From the NCBI RefSeq assembly GCF_008017805.1, contig NZ_VRTT01000018.1, positions 1-64,000 on the forward strand: 64,000 bases of DNA, read 5' to 3'. Shown one piece after another: positions 44,426 through 53,326 of this stretch; positions within the stretch are counted from its first letter, which is position 1, and the number at the start of each line of letters is the position of its first letter. A program made the translations under genes and the position numbers. The stretch comes from Paenibacillus sp. N3.4. GTDB taxonomy: Bacteria; Bacillota; Bacilli; Paenibacillales; NBRC-103111. Under the pieces are notes generated by a model, which worked only from the letters and a program-made list of their open reading frames with translations, was not told where the DNA came from and made no database searches.

Positions 44426-46021
44426 CTAAATTTGCGCAAGCTCCCCTGTCAACGCTCGGGTCCAAACATGATTGAGACCTCCGCTGAGCAGCCGGTAATG
44501 CTGGTTCGGATCGGTCTGAGGGAAGTCTTCGCGGCGATGCATCCCCCGCGTTTCCGTTCTTTCGATCGCGCTGGCGTACATCCATCTGGCTGTCGCTGTC
44601 ATGGCAGCCGCTTCCCTGATTTTATAGCTGCTCCCATTGCCATCACGAAGGCCTAGCTTTTGTTCACGCCACAACTCGTCAAGACGATTCATGGAATCTC
44701 GAAGTTTGGTTTCCGAGCGAAACCAGTTACGATCCAGCGGAAACACTTCATTCTGCACCAAGCGAACAACTTCATCCGTCCGCAATGCGCCGCTGCGCTC
44801 AGAGACGTAAGCCTGTACCCCCGATGTCTCGGAGAGCCCCCGCGGACGCCGACTCAGTCGCTTCTCGCCAAGCTTTAACGCATAACGCGCTGCACCTTCG
44901 CCCGACCAGTAGCCGGAAGACATCGCCCAAGCGGCGTTATGACTTCCACCTCCTGTGAAGCCTCCACAAATCAGCTCGCGGGTGGCAGCATCGCCGGACG
45001 CGTATAGACCTGGTACATGCGTCGAGCAATGCTCGTCCACGATGTGAATGCCGCCTGTTCCACGCACGGTTCCTTCATATCGGAGTGTAATCGGGAATTT
45101 GCGCGTGAAGGGATCGATCCTCAAACGATCGAACGACAGGAAAAAATTCGGCTGCGCTTTTCTCATAGCCCGCTGCAGCTCAGCGTCGGCTTTATCCAGC
45201 CTGGCGAATACCTTTTGTTTGGCTATCAAGGTTTTGGCTATCACGGATCGGCCACGTTTCGAGCCTGCACCCTCAATCACGGTCCCATCCTCGTAATAAA
45301 ATGTCGCCCAATGGTAAAAAGCTGACTTTGTGACCGGGGAAAATGCAGGCGCAATGGAATACGACGTGGAAAATTCCATCCCCGACAACTCTGCTCCAGC
45401 CTCCGCTGCCAATAAATAGCCGTCTCCAGTGAGCACATTGGTGCCAAGCGCTTTGCTCAGAAACGCGCAGCCGCCAGTTGCGATAACAACTGCACCTGCA
45501 TCAACACGCCATTTGTTGTTGTTCTGACTATGTAAACCTGCAGCCCCAGCGACGCCATGTTCATCAGCCAGCAGTTCTAAGGCAGGGCTGTGATCAAGAA
45601 TGCGAACTCCGGCTTTGCGCACCTGCGTTCTCATCAACTTCATATAATCCGGCCCCTGAAGACTTTGCCGCTGTATCGTCCCTGTTTCGTCGATTGGAAA
45701 CCGGTACCCGAGCTCCCCAATTTGATTCATGTTGTGATAAGTGAAATCGAGCACCCTTTGCATCCAATCGGACTTCGCCAGATAACCGCCAAGTGCCGCT
45801 CGACTTGCCATCGCTTCTTCACGCGCCTTCGCATCGGGCTCTACGTACCATACGCCCGTTCCGGAAGGCGCCGTCGCGCCGCTTGTCCCACAGTAACCCT
45901 TATCGACCAATACCACGTTCGCACCTTCCTTGGCGGCGGCAATGGCTGCCCACGTTCCCGCTGGCCCACCTCCAATAACCAAGACATCTGCACGAATATG
46001 GACATCCTGCTGATCTTTCAT
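44426..46021 (-). CDS. FAD-dependent fumarate reductase/adenylylsulfate reductase-like flavoprotein
   Basis: The 531-residue flavoprotein has the dinucleotide-binding VIGGGPAGTWAAIAAA near the N terminus, GTSGATAPSGTGVW, and a C-terminal FAD-binding segment GLYASGDAATRELICGGFTGGGSHNAAWA. The family includes succinate/fumarate and APS reductase flavin subunits. With the adjacent 2[4Fe-4S] protein it would form a two-subunit oxidoreductase. AGGAGG precedes ATG 46021; the frame is open through the leader to 46126, but that part is the attenuator. The substrate is unknown; the genomic context points to oxidised sulfur or aromatic intermediates. Confidence 0.85.
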   Translation of the reverse strand: MKDQQDVHIRADVLVIGGGPAGTWAAIAAAKEGANVVLVDKGYCGTSGATAPSGTGVWYVEPDAKAREEAMASRAALGGYLAKSDWMQRVLDFTYHNMNQIGELGYRFPIDETGTIQRQSLQGPDYMKLMRTQVRKAGVRILDHSPALELLADEHGVAGAAGLHSQNNNKWRVDAGAVVIATGGCAFLSKALGTNVLTGDGYLLAAEAGAELSGMEFSTSYSIAPAFSPVTKSAFYHWATFYYEDGTVIEGAGSKRGRSVIAKTLIAKQKVFARLDKADAELQRAMRKAQPNFFLSFDRLRIDPFTRKFPITLRYEGTVRGTGGIHIVDEHCSTHVPGLYASGDAATRELICGGFTGGGSHNAAWAMSSGYWSGEGAARYALKLGEKRLSRRPRGLSETSGVQAYVSERSGALRTDEVVRLVQNEVFPLDRNWFRSETKLRDSMNRLDELWREQKLGLRDGNGSSYKIREAAAMTATARWMYASAIERTETRGMHRREDFPQTDPNQHYRLLSGGLNHVWTRALTGELAQI

Positions 46022-46064
46022 CCTATTACCTCCTCTTGATTTTCGCTCTTCATGCTCGCGGAAA

Positions 46065-46209
46065 ACAAAAAAAGCGAAAACGATGCGCAAGAATGCGCAC
46101 GGTTTCGCTTCCAGTGGTCTGGTCATCGATACTCGTTTAATTACCTGATTATTATTAGTTACCTATATTGTACAAATGCTATGTTATGGTTTATCATAAT
46201 AAATGTCAA
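46065..46209 (-). promoter_or_regulatory. Promoter and conserved attenuator-like leader 2 (flavoprotein operon)
   Basis: Promoter: TTGACA (46204-46209), 17-bp spacer, TAACAT (46181-46186). The leader holds AGGTAACTAAT and AGGTAATTAAA direct repeats 18 bp apart, then TGACCAGAC and CTGGAAGCGAAACC, and a terminator stem (AGCGAAA-CG-GCGCA / TGCGC-CG-TTTTCGCT plus TTTTTTT, 46066-46110). It aligns with leader 1 over about 45 nt before the terminator. The divergent HxlR gene starts about 100 bp away, so the repeats could also be its operator. Confidence 0.7.
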
Positions 46210-46310
46210 GTAAATTTATTTGTTTAATATACTTTAACCTCGTGATCCTTTACATAATAAACGTATTTGGCTTATTAAGCATTATGCTCAACAAACGGAG
46301 GTGACACAAA

Positions 46311-46661
46311 ATGAGTTCAACCTTATGCTCCAAGGTCGAGAAAGGTCTCCAGATCTTAAACCGGCGTTGGACTTGCTTGATCATTTACCAACTGCATTTC
46401 GGACCTCAGCGTTTTAGTGAAATTCAAACCGTTATCGGGATCAGCAAGAGACTTTTGTCTGAGCGCTTGAAAGATCTAGAAGAAGAGAAAATCGTCAAGC
46501 GGGAAATCATCATGAAGTCCCCCATTAAAATCGTCTACTCCCTGACGGATAAAGGTTTGGCGCTTACTCCCGTTGTAAAAGAGATTGAGCGTTGGTCCCA
46601 AACCTGGGTCGAAGACGAAGACGACGAGGACATGGAAGACTTGAATACACTGCAAGCCTAA
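46311..46661 (+). CDS. HxlR (DUF24)-family regulator, YodB-like
   Basis: The 116-residue winged-helix regulator has the pattern LQILNRRWTCLIIYQLHFGPQRFSEI, then ISKRLLSERLKDLEEEKIVKRE and YSLTDKGLAL. It closely resembles Bacillus YodB. It keeps the N-terminal cysteine (Cys6 in MSSTLCSK) used by YodB, CatR and HypR to sense quinones, diamide or electrophiles. It is divergent from the flavoprotein operon and has CGGAGGTG before the ATG. Control of one or both leaders is inferred. Confidence 0.87.
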   Translation: MSSTLCSKVEKGLQILNRRWTCLIIYQLHFGPQRFSEIQTVIGISKRLLSERLKDLEEEKIVKREIIMKSPIKIVYSLTDKGLALTPVVKEIERWSQTWVEDEDDEDMEDLNTLQA

Positions 46662-46667
46662 TTAAAC

Positions 46668-46703
46668 AAGAGCCGCAAGCGCTAATTCGCCTGCGGCTCT
46701 TTA
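46668..46703 (+). terminator. Terminator of the HxlR gene
   Basis: AAGAGCCGCA...TGCGGCTCTTT with T-rich end. No gene is seen between it and 46846. Confidence 0.85.
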
Positions 46704-46845
46704 CATCTTTACCCGCTATCGCAGATTCATGCCGGATTTCTAAACATTTTTGCTTATTACTGGTATACAAACGAACCCCTCCCTTCCTTATACTTGAAGC
46801 AACGTACAAGCTACGATGATCAAGAAAATCAAAGATGTAAATCAA

Positions 46846-47727
46846 CTACACTAGGCTTATCTCATTCCAGAAGCGTTTTACGTTATTCATACCAATCTTG
46901 GAAGCTAGTTTACATTCTTCCATTCCTTCGAATTCAACCGTGAGATAACCATCATATCCTGATTGTTTAATGAGTTTGATGATTTCCCGAATCTCAATAT
47001 CCCCATGTCCGACAATCGCACCTCTCAAGAAATTTCCGTTGGATGTCCTAAACCACTCTCCTTCTCCAGGATCATTATAGTAGGGACGGAAGTAAAAATC
47101 TTTGATATGTATGAGTGATGCGTACGGCAAGTTTTTCTTCACACCGATAATTGAAGGTTCATCCACACACATGAAATTACCTATATCCAGCGTTGTTTTA
47201 AAATTAGGACGATTGACAGCTTTCAGCACCCTTTGTACTCGGTCACTAGCTTGAACACTTACACCGTGATTTTCTATGGTAGTCGTAATTCCAAACTGTA
47301 GAGCATAATCGGCTATCCTGCGACTTCCTTCAACAATTTGTGGCAAGCTGTTCTCGAAGTACGCAATGTCCATTTTCTCTGGAGGCAGCGTAAATGCAGT
47401 TACGTCATGACGCATATGTTTGATTTCCATGCGATGAAGCAGATCGACATGCTGCTTCACCCGCTCGACTTCAGCTTCAAAAGCTTCCTCCTTATCCTGA
47501 ACAAAGTTGGCAGGCATGGAGTAGCTAGACAGTTCGATACCTACTAATTTTGCTTTTTCACGAACCGCGTCTGCCAGTTCCGAGTTATCTACCAGTGTAA
47601 AGCCGTACGGTACGATTTCCATATGTTCGCCACCGTTGTCTTTAATCCATTGAATGACATCAAGGACAGACATTTCCCCTGATTGGATTGCATTTAATAA
47701 GCTGTAGGTACTCAAACCAATCTTCAT
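46846..47727 (-). CDS. Sugar phosphate isomerase/epimerase (xylose isomerase-like TIM barrel)
   Basis: The 293-residue metal-dependent AP-endonuclease-2-type barrel starts MKIGLSTYSLL. The expected metal ligands are visible: Glu in TTTIENHG, Asp/His in TLDIGN and LIHIKDFYF, and the final Glu in LTVEFEG. AGAGGTG precedes the ATG. It is the last gene of a carbohydrate cluster on the minus strand and probably converts a sugar released by the glycosidase upstream. Exact substrate unknown. Confidence 0.85.
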   Translation of the reverse strand: MKIGLSTYSLLNAIQSGEMSVLDVIQWIKDNGGEHMEIVPYGFTLVDNSELADAVREKAKLVGIELSSYSMPANFVQDKEEAFEAEVERVKQHVDLLHRMEIKHMRHDVTAFTLPPEKMDIAYFENSLPQIVEGSRRIADYALQFGITTTIENHGVSVQASDRVQRVLKAVNRPNFKTTLDIGNFMCVDEPSIIGVKKNLPYASLIHIKDFYFRPYYNDPGEGEWFRTSNGNFLRGAIVGHGDIEIREIIKLIKQSGYDGYLTVEFEGMEECKLASKIGMNNVKRFWNEISLV

Positions 47728-47942
47728 CGCTTCACCTCTTTTAAATCTCCATCTATTCCACAGTTCTGCTGTAAAGTGTCTATGTTTATCTAGCAGCTAG
47801 CATTTGCTTGATTGCCGCTTCCGTCCCCGGCTTCTGATACTCCACAAATATGTCCCTCATGTACATTTTCCAATAAACCACCGCGGTATTCTTCGACCAA
47901 AACTTCGTTCATTTCACTGCACCCCACAACTCCACTTTTATT
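47728..47942 (-). other. Gap with overlapping gene-remnant-like reading frames
   Basis: No intact gene. One minus-strand frame opens MNEVLVEEYRGGLLENVHEG, resembling the N terminus of type-II L-asparaginases, but stops after 40 codons with unrelated residues at the end. A second frame over the same bases reads KFWSKNTAVVYWKMYMRD... and ends AAIKQMLAAR at a stop, like the C-terminal helix of a larger protein. At most one can be genuine. A deletion remnant between the glycosidase and isomerase genes is the simplest reading. Confidence 0.35.
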
Positions 47943-49925
47943 TCACTGCTGCTTTGCGAAATCGATGACGACCATTTGATGGCATTCCAGCTCAGGAACA
48001 ACGTATTTGATTCCCTTATCATTTTGTTTAAAAGCAATCGGAGTCATCTGAGGCGCCAAATAGACTTGCTTTACGGTGCGATCCTGTAAAAGCAAGAACA
48101 CCTGAATGTTATACAACGGCAAAATATCCTCGATGATTTCGATGTCATCTCCCCGCTTTACAGGCGATGCATATAACAGATGATTGATCATTCTTCCTGC
48201 CGTTTTTTGCTCCTGCAGTGTCACAATACCTTGTGCGGGAAGATTAGTTGTGAGCGTCTTTTCGGGCAATAGCCGGTTAATTGCATGCACCACCGTCTCC
48301 TTAAGTGCTAAACTTCCTTTGACGGCGTAATCCTCAAACACATTCCATGCAATATAAATGCCTTTCTCACTTTCCACCATGCCCGGACCACCGTCATTCA
48401 TGCTGCTCGGTGTATGCATATGCGAACAGAACGTGAATATATCACGGTTAAAATATGGATCTTCGCGCCGCCCCAACTCTATTCCACCGTTCAAAGCAAT
48501 CTTCTGTCCTTTGGAATAAAAAACGAATGAGGACTTGCCTAAGCTTGGGAGTGTAAATCCTGGTCGGAAATAATCGGGCTGGTATGGATTTTCCATGATA
48601 TGCCTTACGCCCAAGTCGATGGCAAAACCATCCCCGTTTTCATCCAGTCCGGATTTACCCGTTGCGAGCACTTTACCGCCATTGCCGAAAAACGCGTTCA
48701 GCTTTGTTTTTAACTTATCGGATATAACGATTTGGTCCGGTAAAAGCAACACTTTGTAATCATTAAAATTGGTTTCCATATCCACAACATCAAATAAAAA
48801 ATTGCCTTCAAGCAGGATTCGAACTGCCCCCGCGTCAGCTCGTCCCGTATACATAGCACTATCCATATTGCCTACTCCGGCTGCTTCTGCTGTAAGTAAA
48901 GCAATATCCGCAATATTGATTGTGTCTGTGCACCATGGCTCTTTTTGCTCCACCTCTGAATAGGCTTTACCGATGAGCTCATAAGTGCCTTGATCCATGA
49001 ATCCTTCTGGATGCAGCTGGTCTCCGATCGAGCAGCGCGCCCCATTTGCCAAGCTTAAAGATGTCTCATAGCGCAGCGCATTCGGATGCTTGTATCCGCC
49101 AAACTCTCCCCAGAATGTATGGAATTTCCCCGTCATCCCCAGAAATTCCATGCCAAGTAATTGAGCATAGCGCGCTGAAAGTGGGAAGTGATCGTAGCCC
49201 CAGCCTCCTGTAGGCAGTGATTCTACCTCCAGATGCGTATTCATTGCTGCCAAATCCCTCCGGCCTTGGGCAATATGTCCCGCATTATGAAAGATGGAGG
49301 TGCCAGGTTTAATGGCGTGAATCGCTTCTCGCATCTTTCGTGTATAATTGGCATAAATTCGTTTGCCTTGTGCGATAATGTGTTCTTTATTACGCGGATC
49401 TTTACCTCCAGCTCTTAGCTCGGCTATGCAAGTATGACAATAGCAGGTACGTTCCCCAACGATATCCAGAAAAATACCATCACCGTCATATTTCCGCACC
49501 ACTTCCTCAACCTGACTAATCATGAGCTCCAAATACGGGGAATTCAGGCAAAACTGGTGCCATCCAGGCGTCATAAAGCCTTTAACCCAGTTGGTTTGGT
49601 CATTTTCATCCCGCATCAACCATTCAGGGTGGCGTCTTGCCAGCTTTTCGTCAAATCCTACCGAAAGATAAATCGGTGCCTTTACGCCAATTTCATGGGC
49701 AGCTTCAATTTGTGCCCCTAGTAAATCAAATTCTAGATGAGGATGCATCACGTTTGTTTCAGCTGGGAAATAAGCCCAACCATGATGACATTTAGCAAAC
49801 ACCGTTATGGAATCTACATGTCCCACCTTCAACATGTCTTGAAATTGCTGCTTCGAAAATTGTTTGCCGATATTTTGAATCATTTCGGACGTATGAAAAT
49901 CCAGATGAACTTGTCTGAAACGCAT
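47943..49925 (-). CDS. Glycoside hydrolase-like protein (GHL6-type barrel plus beta-galactosidase trimerisation-like domain)
   Basis: The 660-residue cytosolic protein, with no signal peptide, begins with a TIM-barrel of the hypothetical-glycosyl-hydrolase-6/alpha-amylase-like type (VDSITVFAKCHHGWAYFP, DGIFLDIVG and CYCHTC). Then comes a beta-galactosidase trimerisation-like region (DYKVLLLPDQIVISDKLK, GKVLATGKSGLD). DGIFLD probably supplies one catalytic carboxylate. It is downstream of a sugar ABC importer, so it should hydrolyse the imported oligosaccharide. The linkage cannot be predicted. GAAGGGAGAGAG precedes the ATG. Confidence 0.78.
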   Translation of the reverse strand: MRFRQVHLDFHTSEMIQNIGKQFSKQQFQDMLKVGHVDSITVFAKCHHGWAYFPAETNVMHPHLEFDLLGAQIEAAHEIGVKAPIYLSVGFDEKLARRHPEWLMRDENDQTNWVKGFMTPGWHQFCLNSPYLELMISQVEEVVRKYDGDGIFLDIVGERTCYCHTCIAELRAGGKDPRNKEHIIAQGKRIYANYTRKMREAIHAIKPGTSIFHNAGHIAQGRRDLAAMNTHLEVESLPTGGWGYDHFPLSARYAQLLGMEFLGMTGKFHTFWGEFGGYKHPNALRYETSLSLANGARCSIGDQLHPEGFMDQGTYELIGKAYSEVEQKEPWCTDTINIADIALLTAEAAGVGNMDSAMYTGRADAGAVRILLEGNFLFDVVDMETNFNDYKVLLLPDQIVISDKLKTKLNAFFGNGGKVLATGKSGLDENGDGFAIDLGVRHIMENPYQPDYFRPGFTLPSLGKSSFVFYSKGQKIALNGGIELGRREDPYFNRDIFTFCSHMHTPSSMNDGGPGMVESEKGIYIAWNVFEDYAVKGSLALKETVVHAINRLLPEKTLTTNLPAQGIVTLQEQKTAGRMINHLLYASPVKRGDDIEIIEDILPLYNIQVFLLLQDRTVKQVYLAPQMTPIAFKQNDKGIKYVVPELECHQMVVIDFAKQQ

Positions 49926-49955
49926 CTTATCTCTCTCCCTTCAACTATCGTTCAG

Positions 49956-50783
49956 CTATGCTTTCACTGCGCCTGAACTCAGGCCGCCTTCAACTTTTTC
50001 TTGGAACAACAAATAGACGATAACGGTTGGAATAATCGTAAGTATGATACTTGCGAAGGTAGGTCCCATTTGTGCGGAGCCTCGTTCTCCGACAAACGAC
50101 ATTAAAGCCATGGATATGTTGTACATATCCCGGTTCGTAATTAAAATCACATTCCACATGAGGTCATTGTAAATACTGAAAAAGGCCAAAATGCCAGCTG
50201 TCGATATGGCAGGCATCGCTAACGGAGTCAATATTTGAAACAAAAGCCGGAACGGTCCGCATCCATCCATTTCGGCCGATTCGTCGATTTCCTTATGAAT
50301 GCCTTTCATGAAACCAGTAATCAAGAAAATCGTTAAAGGCAGCTCAAATGTGCCGTAAAGAACCATCATGACCAAGTAATTGTTAAAGCCATTAAAACTT
50401 CCTATCATTCGAGAGATCGGAATAATCAAGGAAAATACGGGGATCATCAACCCCAATATGAAATAAATATATATAAAACCATTCATTTTCAAATTAAATC
50501 TCGATAGTATATATGACGCCATGATACCCAAGATTAAAGTCAGACACGTGCCCGCAATCGCATAAAGAAACGAGTTTAAAACAGCATGATCGATATGCGC
50601 TTCTTCAAACGCCATTTTGTAATTGCTCCAAAGCCATATGCTTGGCAAGGCAAAAATTTTACTCCCATAGATGCCTGTGTTGTCTTTATAAGAAGAAAGC
50701 AATGTGAAAACTAGTGGATAAATGAAGATCACCGAACAAATTCCCGAAAAAACATAGATAAACCACTTCGTAACGTTGGTCAT
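49956..50783 (-). CDS. Carbohydrate ABC transporter permease (MalG type)
   Basis: The 275-residue CUT1-family permease has six hydrophobic helices and the EAA loop DESAEMDGCGPFRLLFQILTPLAMP that contacts an ATPase. No dedicated ATPase gene is present, so a shared MsmK-type ATPase encoded elsewhere probably drives it, as is usual for CUT1 systems in Bacilli. It lies between the MalF-type permease and the glycosidase. Confidence 0.92.
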   Translation of the reverse strand: MTNVTKWFIYVFSGICSVIFIYPLVFTLLSSYKDNTGIYGSKIFALPSIWLWSNYKMAFEEAHIDHAVLNSFLYAIAGTCLTLILGIMASYILSRFNLKMNGFIYIYFILGLMIPVFSLIIPISRMIGSFNGFNNYLVMMVLYGTFELPLTIFLITGFMKGIHKEIDESAEMDGCGPFRLLFQILTPLAMPAISTAGILAFFSIYNDLMWNVILITNRDMYNISMALMSFVGERGSAQMGPTFASIILTIIPTVIVYLLFQEKVEGGLSSGAVKA

Positions 50784-50809
50784 TATCTTGTATCACCTGC
50801 CAATCTTGT

Positions 50810-51691
50810 TTATCTTGTACTGCGGGTTTTCATTACCCCATTCAAAATGATCGTTGAAATTAATGCCGCAATGATGATGAAAGTACCTATACTGTTTCCC
50901 ACACCGAAATTATTATATTTAAACGACTCGTAATACAATAACGTTGTTGGAACATCTGTCGCACCGTTCGGACCACCATTGGTCATAACAAAGATCTGTC
51001 CAAAAACCCTTAAAGACTGCGTAACAGCTAAAATGGAAAAAATTTTGAGCGTTTCTTGCATCATCGGCACTGTAATATACAGCAGTCGCTTAAAACCTGT
51101 TGCTCCATCCAATGCTGCCGCCTCATAAAGATCTTCAGGAATGGCAACAAGCCCGCTGGCAAAAATGATCATGTTCAGTCCGGCATATATCCATGCATTG
51201 ACCACAACTACGACATAAATAGCTATATTAGGTTCTCCAAGCCAATCTCTTGTTAGCGAACTCATACCTAAAACAGATAGGATCGCATTGACAAGTCCTC
51301 CGTCTCCTTTTAACAGAAACTGCCACATTAGTCCGACAGCGGTCAGTGGGAGGATAGACGGCATAAAATAAGCGACTTTAAAGAATCGTTTACCTTTCAA
51401 TTTACTCGTAATAATTAACGCAAATGTAAATGCAATTGGCAAAATTAAAATAAAAGATGAAAGGATGAATATACTAATGTTCTTTAAGGCACGGTAAAAT
51501 TCTGGTTTGTGAAACATTTGAACGTAATTTTTCCATCCTACAAATTCCAATGGCACGTTTTTTATCCCATTCCAGCTAAAAAAGGACATATACGCCGTTT
51601 GGAACATAGGAACGACATACGCGATCGTGTACACCAAAAGCGCAGGCAGCAAAAACATGGCTGCAATGAAATATGGTTTTCTTCTGCTCAC
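50810..51691 (-). CDS. Carbohydrate ABC transporter permease (MalF type)
   Basis: The 293-residue membrane protein has six helices and the EAA motif YEAAALDGATGFKRLLYITVPM. It forms the channel together with the MalG-type permease 26 bp downstream. The GTG at 51691 has GGAAGGAG at normal spacing and gives the typical SRRKPYFIAAMFLLP start; the ATG at 51724 lacks a site. Confidence 0.9.
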   Translation of the reverse strand: MSRRKPYFIAAMFLLPALLVYTIAYVVPMFQTAYMSFFSWNGIKNVPLEFVGWKNYVQMFHKPEFYRALKNISIFILSSFILILPIAFTFALIITSKLKGKRFFKVAYFMPSILPLTAVGLMWQFLLKGDGGLVNAILSVLGMSSLTRDWLGEPNIAIYVVVVVNAWIYAGLNMIIFASGLVAIPEDLYEAAALDGATGFKRLLYITVPMMQETLKIFSILAVTQSLRVFGQIFVMTNGGPNGATDVPTTLLYYESFKYNNFGVGNSIGTFIIIAALISTIILNGVMKTRSTR

Positions 51692-51781
51692 TAGATTTCT
51701 CCTTCCAGTAAAACCCGAATCCACTTTAAAAAGTAAACCATACCCCTAAAGAAGGCAGTATGGTTTATGGTAAGGTTCGAT

Positions 51782-53107
51782 TTACTTTTTGTTTGAATCA
51801 ACCAAGCCTTGGATCGCATCAGCTGTTTTCTGAGGACTGCTACCGGCGAACATACCTTGAATTTCGTTACGAACTTTGTCCTGCAGCTGCAAGAGAGGGC
51901 TGTATTCTTCAATTTCACCTTTAAAATCTGAAGATGATTTCAGAGCCTTCATGTATTGAACCGTAATCGGATCTAATGATGCTGGATCTACATCCATTTT
52001 AACGGGGTATACGCCACCTTTGGTTTCCTTCAAGTAATACTTAAACGAATCAGCCGAAGTCAAAAATTTAACTAATTTAATCGTTGCAGCTTGTTTAGCT
52101 CCCTTAGCTTCTTTCGATACCGAATATCCGCCTGCGCCACCAAACCAATTATCTTTAAATTGCGGCTTATCTTTATATCCTGGGAATGGAATGACACCGA
52201 TTTTGTCTGCAATTGGCGATGCTGCCATTTGTGAGAGTGCCCAAACACCTTCGAAGAGCATAGCGCTCTTCCCGTCGAAAAACATCGTAGTTGCCGTATT
52301 GCCGTCCATCGTTACGATATTTTTACCGAATACCCCAAGATTCTGCCAATCCTTCATCGTTTGCATCAAGGCAACCATTTCGCTATCGTTCCATTTTGCA
52401 GTTCCGCTCATTAAATCCTGCGTTTTCTGAAAACCATACTTTTTAAGTGATAAATTTGTTAATAAATGGCCTCCACGGAAGTTTTCTTTTTCCCCCATAG
52501 CCATCGGCACTACATTCATTGCCCCAAATTTCTCTGCCAGAGCAGGAATTTCCTCCACTGTCTTCGGCGGTTCTATACCCGCTTTTTGGAATAATTCCTT
52601 GTTGTAATAAATGGCCACACTATAAAATTCAGTTGGAACTCCAAACGTTCCTGGGTACTCTTTATATTTCCAACTGTCGAGCAGCGGCAAAAAGTCTCCT
52701 GCCCATTTGGGATCTTCTTTTAAGAATGGATCCAAATCCAAAGCAACATTTTTGGCATACTCTTTGAAAGACTCCCCGCCATAGTTCATCCAAATTTCTG
52801 GCATGTTACCTGTAGCTAAGCTAGCCTTAAATTTATTATTGTAAGCGGCTTCATCATTAAGTGATTCATCAACAACGGTAATATTCGGATTTTCTTCCAT
52901 AAACTTTTTTAGCAATCCTTGATATGCCGTTACGGTCGGACTTGTACCGGCTGTTCGCGTCATGATTCGTACAGTGACCTTTTCTTCTTGCGTGGCTTTT
53001 TTAGTAGGCGTTGCGCTTGTATTGTCTTTGGAACTACTACAACCTGCCAATATAGTCGATACAATAAGGGTAGAGATGAGTACGAACGATAAAGTTTTTT
53101 GGGTCAC
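51782..53107 (-). CDS. Carbohydrate ABC substrate-binding lipoprotein (family 1)
   Basis: The 441-residue extracellular receptor has a signal peptide with lipobox ILAGC, a Ser/Thr/Lys linker, and the SBP_bac_1 fold (LKKFMEENPNITVVDES, AIYYNKELFQKAGIEPPKTVEEIPALAE). The start codon is GTG, nine bases after GGAGG. It is the first gene of the importer operon and the usual partner of YesMN-type two-component systems, such as the one encoded just upstream. Confidence 0.93.
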   Translation of the reverse strand: MTQKTLSFVLISTLIVSTILAGCSSSKDNTSATPTKKATQEEKVTVRIMTRTAGTSPTVTAYQGLLKKFMEENPNITVVDESLNDEAAYNNKFKASLATGNMPEIWMNYGGESFKEYAKNVALDLDPFLKEDPKWAGDFLPLLDSWKYKEYPGTFGVPTEFYSVAIYYNKELFQKAGIEPPKTVEEIPALAEKFGAMNVVPMAMGEKENFRGGHLLTNLSLKKYGFQKTQDLMSGTAKWNDSEMVALMQTMKDWQNLGVFGKNIVTMDGNTATTMFFDGKSAMLFEGVWALSQMAASPIADKIGVIPFPGYKDKPQFKDNWFGGAGGYSVSKEAKGAKQAATIKLVKFLTSADSFKYYLKETKGGVYPVKMDVDPASLDPITVQYMKALKSSSDFKGEIEEYSPLLQLQDKVRNEIQGMFAGSSPQKTADAIQGLVDSNKK

Positions 53108-53250
53108 GATCGATTGCCTCCCTTTTTAATTCTTATTTTTTATGCACACTTTTTTCTGCCTTACACCAACTTATTATAATGAGCCTAAATGTGACATAAC
53201 ATGCAATTTCTTTACTACAGGGGGAATTTATTTAACATCTGTAGGATAAC

Positions 53251-53290
53251 GGGCAAAAATCCCGCGAGAAATCTCGCGGGATTTTTGCCC
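53251..53290. terminator. Strong bidirectional terminator between the response regulator and binding protein genes
   Basis: An 18-bp perfect inverted repeat, GGGCAAAAATCCCGCGAG and its complement, with a 4-nt AAAT loop. It separates the regulator genes from the importer operon. A TATAAT -10 box for the importer lies near 53174-53179 on the minus strand. Confidence 0.9.
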
Positions 53291-53326
53291 GAAATGGAGA
53301 GTTACAAGCTATCCGTTAACCGTATC

